A stretch of 64,000 bases of DNA from Tahibacter harae (GCF_024437735.1 NZ_JANFQO010000009.1:124001-188000), one strand, 5' to 3'; counted from the stretch's first letter, positions 37,135-46,064 are shown. Numbers and translations: made by a program. The notes: generated by a model not told the origin, from the letters alone.

Positions 37135-39534
37135 ATGAAACGTAGTTACCTGATCGCGAGCCTGCTGCTCGCACTTGGCCTGCAGCAGGCCGCCGCCGCC
37201 GACGCCTCGCCGCAGGTCGTCGTGGTGCAGACGCGCGAACAGGCGCTGATCCAGCAACTGGGCGACCGCTTCGGCCATGTCCATGTGGACCGCCGCAAAG
37301 GCGTGGCGATGTTTGAAGCCGGCAGCGCCGACCTGGAATGGCTGCGCGCCCAGCGCGTGGAATTCCAGGTCGACAAGAACGCCAGCGCAGCGCTGCAGGC
37401 GCAGACCGAGGGCCGCTCCCTGCGCAGCATCCCCGGCTTCGCCTGCTACCGCACGGTGGAGGAGACCCAGGCCAGCGTGGACGCGCTGATCGCCGCGCAC
37501 CCGCAGCTGGCCAGCAAGATCGACATTGGCGATTCCTGGGAAAAGGTCACCGCCGGCGGCAATCCCGGTTATGACCTGGTCGTGCTCAAGCTGACCAATT
37601 CCGCCATTCCCGGCCCCAAGCCCAAGCTGTTCGCGATGACCGCGATCCACGCGCGCGAGTACACCACGGCCGAACTCAACACCCGCTTCGCCGAATGGCT
37701 GGTCAACGGCTACGGCAGCGACCCCGAAGCCACTTGGCTGCTGGACCACAACGAATTCCACCTCCTGCTGCAGTCCAATCCGGACGGCCGCAAGAAGGCC
37801 GAGACCGGATTGTCCTGGCGCAAGAACACCAACACCGCCTATTGCGGCAGCACCAGCAACTCGCGCGGCGCCGACCTCAACCGCAACTTCCCCTTCCACT
37901 GGGGCGGTCCGGGCGCAAGCAATTCCCAGTGCGATGACACCTACCGCGGCCCCGCGGCGGCGTCCGAGCCGGAAACCCAGGCGGTGGTGAACTACGTCGA
38001 AAGCATCTATCCGGACCTGCGCCCCGACGACACCACCACGCCGGCGCCGGACACCACCCAGGGTGTATTCCTGGACATCCACAGTTTTTCCCAGTTGGTA
38101 CTCTGGCCCTGGGGCGATACCACCACGCTGGCGCCGAACTCCGCCGCGCTGGAAATGCTCGGCCGGCGCATAGGCTGGTTCAACAACTACGATCCGCAGC
38201 AGTCGGTAGGCCTGTACGCGACCAGCGGCACCACCGACGACACCGCTTACGGCAGGCTGGGCGTACCGGCCTATACCATCGAGCTCGGCGTCGCCTTCTT
38301 CGAGAACTGCGCCAGCTTCGAATCCAGCACGTATCCGCGCAACGTCGACGCGCTGCGCTATACCGCGCGCAGTCTGGCCGCGCCGTACAAGCTGCCGTCC
38401 GGCCCGGACGCGCTGGAGATCACCGCCTCGCCGCAGCTGGTCGTCGCCGGCACGCCGGTACGCATCGAAGCACGCATCGACGATTCCCGCCTCAACCGCA
38501 CCGCCCAGCCCCAGGCTGGCGCGCCGCCGCCGCCGACCACGCAGAACGTGGCCTCGGCCCGGGCCTATGTCGATAGCCTGCCCTGGGAAAGCGGCGCCGC
38601 CTTCCAGGCCATGAGCGCGATCGACGGCAGCTTCAACAGCGGCAGCGAAGCCGTAGGCCTGGATCTGGACACCAGCGGCCTGGCCAGCGGCAAGCACCTG
38701 GTCTACGTGCAGGGCACGGACAGCGCCGGCTCCGCCGGTCCGCCCAATGCGGTGTTCATCGAAGTGGCCCAGGCCAACGAGATCGCCACCGTCCACGGCA
38801 TCGTGCGCGATGCGCAGACCAATGCGCCGCTGGCCGCCAGCGTGAAGATCGGTGACGCCACCGTGCAGGCCAGCGCCGCCGGCGCCTACAGCAGGAGTCT
38901 GCGCGCCGGCACGGTCGATTTCGAGGTCAGCGCGCCCGGCCACATGACCGAACGGGTGAGCGGGGTGAACCTGTCCGGCGGCAGCGACAGCACGCGGGAT
39001 TTCCTGCTCGCGCCCAACTGCAGCGTGTTCGCCGATGATGTCGAAGGCGCCAATCCCGGCTGGACCGCGCAGTCGCCCTGGGGCACCAGCACTACGGTCA
39101 GCGGCAATACCAGCAAGGTGTGGACCGACAGCCCGGCCGGCAACTACGGCAACAGCGTCAACACCAGCCTGACGTCGCCGCTGCTCAACCTGAGCGGCTA
39201 CGCCGATGCCGTGCTCAGCTTCGACCAGCGTTGCGTGACCGAGGCCGGCTACGACTACGGCATTGTGGAAATCTCCACCAACGCTGCCGCCGGCTCGCCC
39301 AGCTGGACCGAACTGGCCCGCTGCGACGGCAACAACACCACTTGGACCAACCAGCGCATCACCCTGCCCGCCGCCGCGAACGGCAGCGCCACGGTCAAGC
39401 TGCGCTTCCGCCTGACTTCGGATACCAGCGAGGTACGCGAAGGCTGGTCCATCGACAACATCAAGGTCGAAGCCGGCGGCGATGCCTGCCGCAATGCGGC
39501 GGACCGGATCTTCGACGACGGCTTCCAGGGGTAG
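37135..39534 (+). CDS. Secreted M14 zinc carboxypeptidase with C-terminal accessory domains
   Basis: 799-residue extracellular protein. A Sec signal (YLIASLLLALGLQQAAA) is followed by a propeptide (about 25-100) and an M14 domain: zinc ligands in HAREYTTAE (about H172, E175) and FLDIHSFS (about H316), substrate-binding Arg/Asn in ADLNRNFPF, catalytic Glu in YTIELGVAF (about 383). After it come an Ig-like region, a carboxypeptidase-regulatory-like beta domain (VHGIVRDAQTNAPL), and a MAM/immune-inhibitor-A-like beta domain. It ends DRIFDDGFQG, a tail seen on many exported proteins of Rhodanobacteraceae. I chose the second ATG because GGAGGG lies 10 bp upstream; the first ATG (37126) is too close to it. 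Confidence 0.93.
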   Translation: MKRSYLIASLLLALGLQQAAAADASPQVVVVQTREQALIQQLGDRFGHVHVDRRKGVAMFEAGSADLEWLRAQRVEFQVDKNASAALQAQTEGRSLRSIPGFACYRTVEETQASVDALIAAHPQLASKIDIGDSWEKVTAGGNPGYDLVVLKLTNSAIPGPKPKLFAMTAIHAREYTTAELNTRFAEWLVNGYGSDPEATWLLDHNEFHLLLQSNPDGRKKAETGLSWRKNTNTAYCGSTSNSRGADLNRNFPFHWGGPGASNSQCDDTYRGPAAASEPETQAVVNYVESIYPDLRPDDTTTPAPDTTQGVFLDIHSFSQLVLWPWGDTTTLAPNSAALEMLGRRIGWFNNYDPQQSVGLYATSGTTDDTAYGRLGVPAYTIELGVAFFENCASFESSTYPRNVDALRYTARSLAAPYKLPSGPDALEITASPQLVVAGTPVRIEARIDDSRLNRTAQPQAGAPPPPTTQNVASARAYVDSLPWESGAAFQAMSAIDGSFNSGSEAVGLDLDTSGLASGKHLVYVQGTDSAGSAGPPNAVFIEVAQANEIATVHGIVRDAQTNAPLAASVKIGDATVQASAAGAYSRSLRAGTVDFEVSAPGHMTERVSGVNLSGGSDSTRDFLLAPNCSVFADDVEGANPGWTAQSPWGTSTTVSGNTSKVWTDSPAGNYGNSVNTSLTSPLLNLSGYADAVLSFDQRCVTEAGYDYGIVEISTNAAAGSPSWTELARCDGNNTTWTNQRITLPAAANGSATVKLRFRLTSDTSEVREGWSIDNIKVEAGGDACRNAADRIFDDGFQG

Positions 39535-39598
39535 CGCCGGGATCGGGAATGGAGAGGATTCGGGATTCGCGATGGCGGATCCCGGATCGCCCTGTTGT

Positions 39599-40126
39599 CT
39601 AGCCGCCGGCCGCCGCTGCAGCGCGGCGGTTCCAGGGCATTTTCATCAGCACGCGCGCCAGCCCGCAGAAACCGGAGACGCCAGCGAACACCAGGCCGGC
39701 GCCGATCAGGCCCGACAGGGCGTGGAACCAGGGCGATACGGCCGCGCCAAGCACGGCGCCCAGCACGATCAGCGAGCCGGCGACGATCTGCACCTGGCGC
39801 TGCAGTTCCAGCGGCTGGGCCGCATCGGCAACCACGGGCAGGCCGGCCTGCTTCCAGGCGTCCAGTCCGCCCTGCAGCACATAGGCTTCGCGCGCACAGG
39901 CGCCCAGTGCCGCGGCGTTGAGCCGGGTGCGATTGCCGGAACGGCAATGGAAGATCGCCACCTCGGCCGGGACGCTACCGCCGCCGGCCAGGGTTTCCAT
40001 CGGCATATGCCGCGCCTGCGCGATGTGCTCGCGCGCGTACTCGTCGGCGGCGCGGATATCCACCAGCAGCGCACCACGCTGCAGCAACTGCTGCGCTTCA
40101 TGGACGGAAACGGTTTTCGGCGACAT
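39599..40126 (-). CDS. Rhodanese with DUF2892 membrane tail (YgaP-like)
   Basis: 175-residue sulfurtransferase. The rhodanese domain (residues 1-105) has the active Cys in FHCRSGNRT (about residue 67); the C-terminal part has two membrane helices of the DUF2892 type ending CGLARVLMKMPWN, as in E. coli YgaP. It should bind sulfane sulfur at the inner membrane. It follows the BigR-like gene by 20 bp in the same direction, the usual regulator-rhodanese pair. ATG 40126 gives the family start MSPKTVSVHEAQQLL. Confidence 0.93.
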   Translation of the reverse strand: MSPKTVSVHEAQQLLQRGALLVDIRAADEYAREHIAQARHMPMETLAGGGSVPAEVAIFHCRSGNRTRLNAAALGACAREAYVLQGGLDAWKQAGLPVVADAAQPLELQRQVQIVAGSLIVLGAVLGAAVSPWFHALSGLIGAGLVFAGVSGFCGLARVLMKMPWNRRAAAAAGG

Positions 40127-40146
40127 GGCAAGGCTCCGCGGCGGGA

Positions 40147-40458
40147 TCAGGGACAGAAGATGGACTTCAGCGTCGCGATGAGTTTCGCGACAGCCGGGTT
40201 GTCGATGCGGTAGTACAAGGTCTGCGCCTCGCGCCGGAACGTCACCAGGCCCTCCTCGCGCATGCGCGCCAGATGCTGGGAAAGGGCGGACTGGCCCAGT
40301 TCCAGGCGCTCCAGCAGCGCACCCACGCTCATTTCGCCGTGCTCGATCAGCAGGCACAGCACCAGCAGGCGGTGCTCGTTGCCGACGGCGCGCAGCAGCG
40401 CCGCGGCCTGGGCCGCGCCCTGCTGCAGGAATTTCCGGTCTTGCTCTGTCAGCGCCAT
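40147..40458 (-). CDS. ArsR-family repressor, BigR/YgaV-like
   Basis: 103-residue winged-helix protein (LLERLELGQSALSQHLARMR recognition helix, TLYYRIDNP wing). Two Cys, Cys35 in LVLCLLIEHGE and Cys102 in SIFCP, match the pair that forms a disulphide or polysulphide bridge in BigR and SqrR type persulfide sensors. It is expected to repress the downstream rhodanese gene until sulfane sulfur appears. A palindrome lies in its promoter. Confidence 0.92.
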   Translation of the reverse strand: MALTEQDRKFLQQGAAQAAALLRAVGNEHRLLVLCLLIEHGEMSVGALLERLELGQSALSQHLARMREEGLVTFRREAQTLYYRIDNPAVAKLIATLKSIFCP

Positions 40459-40480
40459 GAAGTCGGCTCTATTTCAGGTC

Positions 40481-40496
40481 AATCTAAATTAGCATT
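40481..40496. promoter_or_regulatory. Candidate BigR-type operator
   Basis: AATCTAAATTAGCATT contains the inverted arms CTAA/TTAG around one A (40484-40492) extended by AAT/ATT, 23 bp upstream of the ArsR-family start, in an A/T-rich stretch. The A/T-rich palindrome suits BigR-like repressors. Confidence 0.5.
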
Positions 40497-40725
40497 TCCT
40501 GATATAAGGGCCAAGCCGCGCCATGCAAGACCAGATCAACGAGGACGGCGGGAAATGGCGCAGCCTGTGATTGGCCACTGCGCCGACGAGCACGGCTGTT
40601 CCGGCCGCGCTGCGCGCTTCGACGCAATGAATCTCCGCGCAGGCGTCCGTCCGCCGCGCAGGCGCGGCTTGAAGATGCCGCTGCCGCCGGCGCTGCGGCC
40701 GGCCGCTACGGACGCATGCGGCGGG

Positions 40726-40761
40726 AAAATCCGGCGGCGCAGCACTGCCTGCGCCGCCGGA
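40726..40761 (-). terminator. Intrinsic terminator after the hisS-hutH operon
   Basis: Perfect 13-bp stem, TCCGGCGGCGCAG (40730-40742), loop of 6, complement (40749-40761), followed on the minus strand by TTTT. It starts 12 bp after the lyase stop codon. Confidence 0.85.
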
Positions 40762-40773
40762 TCAGGGCAAGGC

Positions 40774-42666
40774 TCAGGCGAGCAGCGCGCCGCTGGCGAT
40801 CAGCTCGCACATGCGCCGCACTTCCGCGTCCATGGCGCGGTCGCGCTGCATGAAGCCGACCACGCCGCGCACCGCGGCGAAGGCCTTGCGCACGGCGTCG
40901 CCGGCGCGGAATTCGCCGGCATCGTTCAGCGCCTGCATCAGCGCGGTGACCTCGGCCTGGAACTGGGCATAGTCCGCATGACCTTCCGCCGGCGCGCCGG
41001 CGACCTTGGCGGCCAGCGCACGCCAGTCGCCGCGGGCAGCCAGGCGGCGCGCCGCATTGAGCATGTCCTGGCGGTATTCCAGCGCCTGCGCCGCGGTATA
41101 GATTTCCAGCGCCAGCACGTGGGAAAGGTCCTCGGTCATTTCCAGCACATGGCGCGCCTCGTTGGCGCCCATGGACACATGATCCTCGGCATTCGCGCTG
41201 GTCGGTATCGAATACACCGAGGCCGGATGCGCGCGCGTGGCCAGGTCGTTGACCAGGGCCGCGGCGGTGTACTGCACGATCATGAAGCCCGAATCGGTGG
41301 CGTCCTCGTTGCCGATGAGGAAGGCCGGCAGGCCGTCGTTGTTGGCCGGATCCACCAGCTTGTTCAGGCGCCGCTCCGAGATCGAGGCCAGCACCGGAAT
41401 CGCCGCCTTGAGATAGCTCATGGCCAAAGCCAGCGGCATACCGTGGAAATGGCCGGCGGAGACGACCTGATCCTCGATAACTGCCGCATTTTCCATTTGC
41501 GGAAAAATCAGCGGATTGTCGGTGACCGCGTTCAGCTCAATGTCGATCACACGGCAGGCCTGGGCCCAGGCGTCGCGCACCGCGCCGTGCACCTGCGGCG
41601 AGCAGCGCAGGCAGTACGCATCCTGGGGCTGGTGCTTCTTGCCGCCCTTGAACGGCAGGAAGCGCGCGTAGAAGGATTCCTTGCCGTGGCGCTGCGCCGG
41701 CGGCACGTAGTCCCAGCTGATGTCGAAGCGGGCGGACTGATCCTCCGCATGATTCCAGGAGCTGGCCAGCCAGGTGCGGAAGCGCGGCACCAGGTGGTAC
41801 GGAATATCGGCCAGGCTGGAGCCCGCCAGCAGGCGGCGCAGATTGGCCGCCGCCTCGACCTGGCCCGGATGCGGCCGCAGCGCGTGCACTTCCGGCTTGA
41901 GCGCGCCGGTGCGGCCGGCGAAGGCATCCAGCGTCATGGCCGCGGCCAGGTCGGCGGTGCGGATCAGCTGCTCCATGCGATGCAGGGCCAGTGCCGCGGT
42001 GGCCAGCATCTGCGTGGTGCCGTTGTTCAGCGCCAAACCTTCCTTGAACGACAGCCGCAGCGGTTTCAGGCCCGCGCGCTGCAATGCCTGCGCGCCCGGC
42101 AGGCGCTCGCCGCCGACGAAGGCTTCGCCGCCGCCGAGCAGCACGATGGCCAGATGCGACAGCGGCGCCAGATCGCCGCTGGCGCCGACCGAGCCTTTCT
42201 CCGGAATCACCGGGATCACGTCGTGATTGAGCAGGTCGGCCAGGGCCTGCAAGGTCACCACGCGGATGCCGGAATGGCCGCGCATCAGCGTATTGACGCG
42301 GATGGCCAGCATCGCGCGCACCACTTCCGGCGCGAACGGCTTGCCCACGCAGACCGCATGGGTAACGACGAGGTTGTATTGCAGCTCTTCCATCAGCGTG
42401 CCGTCGCGCTGCTCCGGATTGCCGCCGGGCAGTTCGTCGCGGGCGCGGTGCGCCCCCAGCAGCTTGTCGGCATTGCTGCCGAAGCCGGTGGTGACGCCGT
42501 AGATCGGCTCGCCGCAGCTGACCTTGTCGGCAAGGAAATCCGCCGCCTGCTGCACGCGCGCAAGCTGCGCCGGATCCAGCGCGATGCGCGCGCGCTCATG
42601 CGCGATGGCGGCGACCTGGGCGCGGCTCAGCGAGGAGCCGTCGAGAAGGATGGTCGAAGTAGTCAT
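40774..42666 (-). CDS. Long aromatic amino acid ammonia-lyase (histidine ammonia-lyase-like)
   Basis: MIO-dependent lyase of 630 residues. The cofactor triad is in GSVGASGDLAPLSHLA; YGVTTGFG and SAGHFHGMPLALAMSYLK are also conserved. It is about 120 residues longer than standard HutH (about 510): extra residues lie after TTGFGSNADKLLGAHR (ARDELPGGNPEQRDG), and a 50-60 residue insert rich in aromatic and charged residues lies between the PHPGQ and QDAYCLRCSPQVHG blocks, plus a longer C-terminus. No hutU, hutI or hutG is nearby. It follows hisS by 28 bp in one operon, behind an element shared with the his operon. Histidine is the likeliest substrate, tyrosine or phenylalanine lyase or aminomutase activity cannot be excluded. 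Confidence 0.83.
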   Translation of the reverse strand: MTTSTILLDGSSLSRAQVAAIAHERARIALDPAQLARVQQAADFLADKVSCGEPIYGVTTGFGSNADKLLGAHRARDELPGGNPEQRDGTLMEELQYNLVVTHAVCVGKPFAPEVVRAMLAIRVNTLMRGHSGIRVVTLQALADLLNHDVIPVIPEKGSVGASGDLAPLSHLAIVLLGGGEAFVGGERLPGAQALQRAGLKPLRLSFKEGLALNNGTTQMLATAALALHRMEQLIRTADLAAAMTLDAFAGRTGALKPEVHALRPHPGQVEAAANLRRLLAGSSLADIPYHLVPRFRTWLASSWNHAEDQSARFDISWDYVPPAQRHGKESFYARFLPFKGGKKHQPQDAYCLRCSPQVHGAVRDAWAQACRVIDIELNAVTDNPLIFPQMENAAVIEDQVVSAGHFHGMPLALAMSYLKAAIPVLASISERRLNKLVDPANNDGLPAFLIGNEDATDSGFMIVQYTAAALVNDLATRAHPASVYSIPTSANAEDHVSMGANEARHVLEMTEDLSHVLALEIYTAAQALEYRQDMLNAARRLAARGDWRALAAKVAGAPAEGHADYAQFQAEVTALMQALNDAGEFRAGDAVRKAFAAVRGVVGFMQRDRAMDAEVRRMCELIASGALLA

Positions 42667-42694
42667 GGCAATTCCTGGTGACGGGGCGCGGGCA

Positions 42695-44068
42695 TCAGCC
42701 CATCGCCTGGGCCTGTTCCAATTCCACGCGCAGCGCGCGGACCAGCTCGGCGCGCGCCACTTCAAACTGCTCGCGCCGGCGCAGATCCTTGACCACTACC
42801 GTGTCCTTGGCGATCTCGTCGCTGCCGACCACGATGGCGAAGGCGATGCCGGCCTTCTCCGCATATTTGAACTGCCTGGCCAGCTTGCCCGGCTCCAGCA
42901 CCACCTCGGTATTGATGCCGGCCTGGCGCAGTTCGTTGGCGATGGCGAGATAGCGCGGCAGTTCGGCCTCGTCCATCTGCGTGACCAGCACCTGCACGGT
43001 ACTGCGTCCGGTGCCCATCAGTCCCGCTTCGCGCAGCTGCCAGTACAGCCGCGATGCGCCTATGGAAATGCCCACGCCGGGCAGGTGCGACTTGGTGTAA
43101 TGCGCGGCCAGGTTCTCGTAGCGGCCGCCGGAGCAGATCGAACCTATGCCCGGGTGGTCGACCAGATGCGTCTCGTAGACCGTGCCGGTGTAGTAGTCCA
43201 GGCCGCGGGCAATGGACAGGTTCAGCGCATAGAACGCTTCCGGCACGCCCAGCGCGCGGATCAGCTGCAGCACTTCGCGCAGCTCGGCTATGCCCTGGTT
43301 GAAGGCTTCGCTGCCCTGTCCCAGCGAATCGAGCCTGGCCAGCGCGTCGTCGTGGCCGCTGGAGCGGATCTGCACGAAATGCAGGATCTGCGCGATGGCC
43401 GCGTCATTCAGGCCGAAGTCGCCGCCGCGCAGGCTTTCGGCAACCTTGTCGGCGCCGACCTTGTCCAGCTTGTCGATCTCGCGCAGGATCAGCGCCTGCT
43501 TTTGCGCATCGGCCTGGCCCAGGTTCTCGAAGAAGCCGCGCAGCAGCTTGCGGTTGTTGAGCTGGATGGTGAACGGGCCGATCTTCAGATCGCGGAACAC
43601 CTGGTAGATCACCGCCGGCAGTTCCGCGTCGTAGCGGATCGACAGCGCATCCTTGCCGATCACGTCGATATCGCACTGGTAGAACTCGCGGAAGCGGCCG
43701 CGCTGGTGACGCTCGCCGCGGTAGACGCGCTGCATCTGATAGCGGCGGAACGGGAAGTTGAGCTGGTGCTCGTGCTCGGCCACGTAGCGCGCCAGCGGCA
43801 CGGTGAGGTCGAAGCGCAGCGCCAGTTCCGGCGGACCGCCTTTTTCCAGGCTGCCAGTGGACTGCAGGAAATACACCTGGCGCTCGGTCTCGCCGCCTTC
43901 CTTGGTCAGCAGTACCTCGGTCAGTTCCATCACCGGCGTTTCCACCGGCAGGAAGGCGAAGCGCTCGAAGCCGCGGCGGATAGTGTCGAGCATGTCCTGG
44001 AACGCGATCTGGTCCAGCGGCAGCAGTTCGAGCACACCAGGCGGCGTGCGGGGGGCAGTCAAGGCCAT
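42695..44068 (-). CDS. hisS: Histidyl-tRNA synthetase
   Basis: Charges tRNA-His. 457 residues, class II synthetase: motif 2 [20 protein letters not shown], His-specific motifs [11 protein letters not shown] and the SGGRYENL block (motif 3 region [12 protein letters not shown]), then the anticodon-binding domain ([14 protein letters not shown] on). Its GLDYYTG and long insertion match the longer bacterial form related to fungal/mitochondrial HisRS rather than the 424-residue E. coli type. ATG 44068 has GAGG 6 bp upstream. First gene of a two-gene operon with the ammonia-lyase. Confidence 0.95.
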   Translation of the reverse strand: MALTAPRTPPGVLELLPLDQIAFQDMLDTIRRGFERFAFLPVETPVMELTEVLLTKEGGETERQVYFLQSTGSLEKGGPPELALRFDLTVPLARYVAEHEHQLNFPFRRYQMQRVYRGERHQRGRFREFYQCDIDVIGKDALSIRYDAELPAVIYQVFRDLKIGPFTIQLNNRKLLRGFFENLGQADAQKQALILREIDKLDKVGADKVAESLRGGDFGLNDAAIAQILHFVQIRSSGHDDALARLDSLGQGSEAFNQGIAELREVLQLIRALGVPEAFYALNLSIARGLDYYTGTVYETHLVDHPGIGSICSGGRYENLAAHYTKSHLPGVGISIGASRLYWQLREAGLMGTGRSTVQVLVTQMDEAELPRYLAIANELRQAGINTEVVLEPGKLARQFKYAEKAGIAFAIVVGSDEIAKDTVVVKDLRRREQFEVARAELVRALRVELEQAQAMG

Positions 44069-44542
44069 GCGGTCCTCATACGGTTCGCAAAGCGCGTCCG
44101 GGCGCGCGAAGGGCGCATAGCCTAGCAGATGGTCAGGCGCCGTCCCGGCCATGTAATAACCGGTTCTAACAATGCCCGCGCAGCCCGCCGCCGGCGCTTC
44201 GCCGTGCCGGTTCTGCCGGCGGCGGCAGCGGGATTCCACGGCGCCCGGCGCAGGTACCCGTGCGGCATCCGTCACAGCCGATTCGCTTTCAGCCTTGATT
44301 TCCCGTATGCTTGACGAGTTTTACGTGCGGACTCTCCGGCTTCCCTACCGGATTCCTGACGTGGCGAGCGGGTTCTTCCTTGCGCGGCACGTACCAGTTT
44401 CTCCCTCCACCGGCCCTCACGAAAAATACGGCCAGCGGCCGCAGCCTGCGGCCCGCCGTCGAAATTCATTACCTGCAGCGCGGATGCATGGCCACTGGAT
44501 GGTCGTCGGGAACGCTCTGGGTTTCACGTTAGGAGCAATCCC
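44069..44542. other. Divergent promoter region hisS / rhlE
   Basis: 474 bp with no supported gene. The his-type palindrome is at 44151-44174 on the hisS side. On the rhlE side a TTGATT-n-TATGCT pair (about 44294-44312) could be a promoter, which would give rhlE an untranslated leader of over 200 bases. Confidence 0.4.
44151..44174. promoter_or_regulatory. Candidate operator of hisS-hutH (shared with the his operon)
   Basis: ATGTAATAAC-CGGTT-CTAACAATG on the plus strand, same length and 19 of 24 positions identical to 33927-33950. The 20-bp core (44152-44171) is a better palindrome here: TGTAATAACC / GGTTCTAACA, 8 of 10 pairs with AACCGGTT at the centre. It lies 83 bp before the hisS ATG, in position to control that promoter. 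Confidence 0.65.
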
Positions 44543-45895
44543 ATGTCCTTTGACACGCTCGGGCTGTCGCCCGCACTGCTGTGTGCCCTCAATGAACAAG
44601 GCTATACCCAGCCCACGCCGATCCAGGCCGAGGCCATTCCGCTGGTGCTGGCCGGCCGCGACCTGATGGCCGGCGCCCAGACCGGCACCGGCAAGACCGC
44701 CGCCTTCGCCCTGCCCATGCTGGAGCGGCTCTACCCCAACGGCGCGCTGCGCCTGGAACAGCCGCGCAAGGTGCGCGCCCTGGTGCTCACGCCCACGCGC
44801 GAGCTGGCCGTGCAGGTGCACGACAGCATCCGCGCCTACGGCAAGAACATCCGTTTCAATTCCACCACTATCTTCGGCGGTGTCGGCATGGGCGGCCAGG
44901 TGCAGGCGCTCAAGCGCGGCATGGACATCATCGTCGCCACGCCGGGCCGCCTGATCGACCACCTGGACCAGCGCACGCTGAACCTGCGCGACATCGAGAT
45001 CCTGGTGCTGGACGAAGCCGACCGCATGCTCGACATGGGCTTCCTGCCGGCGATCAAGAAAATCCTCGGCCAGCTGCCGCGCCAGCGCCAGAACCTGCTG
45101 TTCTCGGCCACCTATGCCGAAGACATCAAGAAGCTCGCCGCCGAGCTGCTCAACGATCCGGCGCAGATCCAGATTGCGCAGCAGAACAGCGTCGCGGCCA
45201 CGGTCGAGCACCGCGTCTACGCGGTCGACAACGATCGCAAGAAGGACGTGCTGATCGAGATTCTGGCCCATGACAGCCGCCGCCAGACCCTGGTGTTCGG
45301 CCGCACCAAGCACGGCTCGGACCGCCTCGCCCGCCAGCTCAGCCAGGCCGGCTTCAAGGCCGACGCGATCCACGGCAACAAGAGCCAGAACGCGCGCCAG
45401 CGCGCGCTCAAGGATTTCAAGGAAGGCCGCATCAACGTGCTGGTCGCCACCGACATCGCCGCGCGCGGGCTGGATATCGACCAGCTGCCGGTGGTGATCA
45501 ACTACGACCTGCCCATGGTCGCCGCCGACTACGTGCACCGCATCGGCCGCACCGGCCGCGCCGGCTGCGACGGCCTGGCCCTGTCCCTGGTCTGCCGCGA
45601 AGAACAGGGCCTGCTCAACGACATCCAGCGCCTGCTCAAGCGCGAGATCGACATTGCCGTGCTGGAAGGCTTTGAACCCAAGGTGCCGCTGCGCACCGGC
45701 GCCGATGCCCAGCGCGCCGGCAAGCCCAAGCAAGGCAACCGCGGCGCCCGCCGCCCGCACGTGGCCCAGCCCAGCGGCGGCGGCAAGCACCACGCCGGCA
45801 AGGACCAGCGCCGCGGCGGCGGCAACGGCGGCCAGAACGGGCGGCGTTCGGATGGGAGAGGCGGCGGCGGGCGCGGGCAGAATTCGCCGCGTTGA
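44543..45895 (+). CDS. rhlE: DEAD-box RNA helicase RhlE
   Basis: ATP-dependent RNA helicase for ribosome assembly or RNA turnover. Of 450 residues the two RecA domains carry the Q motif (GYTQPTPIQAEAIP), Walker A AQTGTGKT, PTRELA, DEAD in VLDEADRMLDMGF, SAT in LFSATY, and HRIGRTGRAG. The C-terminal 60-70 residues are basic and Gly-rich (GKHHAGKDQRRGGGNGG) as in RhlE. AGGAG lies 7 bp upstream. The last codons and stop lie inside the first unit of a 19-bp tandem repeat. Confidence 0.95.
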   Translation: MSFDTLGLSPALLCALNEQGYTQPTPIQAEAIPLVLAGRDLMAGAQTGTGKTAAFALPMLERLYPNGALRLEQPRKVRALVLTPTRELAVQVHDSIRAYGKNIRFNSTTIFGGVGMGGQVQALKRGMDIIVATPGRLIDHLDQRTLNLRDIEILVLDEADRMLDMGFLPAIKKILGQLPRQRQNLLFSATYAEDIKKLAAELLNDPAQIQIAQQNSVAATVEHRVYAVDNDRKKDVLIEILAHDSRRQTLVFGRTKHGSDRLARQLSQAGFKADAIHGNKSQNARQRALKDFKEGRINVLVATDIAARGLDIDQLPVVINYDLPMVAADYVHRIGRTGRAGCDGLALSLVCREEQGLLNDIQRLLKREIDIAVLEGFEPKVPLRTGADAQRAGKPKQGNRGARRPHVAQPSGGGKHHAGKDQRRGGGNGGQNGRRSDGRGGGGRGQNSPR

Positions 45896-45957
45896 TAGAC
45901 ATTCGCCGCGCTGACGGTCATTCGCTACGCTGATAGACGTTTGCCGCGCCGGGAGTC
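45882..45957. repeat. 19-bp tandem repeat, four copies, spanning the rhlE stop
   Basis: Four consecutive 19-bp units of the form ATTCGCCGCGYTGAYAGAC (45882-45900, 45901-45919, 45920-45938, 45939-45957), with increasing divergence. The first unit encodes the last residues of RhlE and its TGA. Confidence 0.85.
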
Positions 45958-45980
45958 ACTGTAGCCGATCACTCCCGGCG
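45947..45980. terminator. 10-bp inverted repeat after rhlE
   Basis: CGCCGGGAGT (45947-45956), 14-base loop, exact complement ACTCCCGGCG (45971-45980). No T-run follows, so it may be an RNA-stabilising hairpin rather than a terminator. Confidence 0.4.
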
Positions 45981-46006
45981 TAGCCGCTCAAAGCAGCCGC
46001 AATACG

Positions 46007-46043
46007 CCCTCTCCCCCGGCTCCGCCGGGGGAGAGGGCTTTTT
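46007..46043 (+). terminator. Intrinsic terminator of rhlE (CCCTCTCCCC hairpin family)
   Basis: CCCTCTCCCCCGGC, loop TCC, exact complement, then CTTTTTG. The stem base differs from the other copies (GGC for AAG) on both arms, so pairing is preserved. Confidence 0.8.
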
Positions 46044-46064
46044 GTTTGCGTGCGCCGTAACTCG

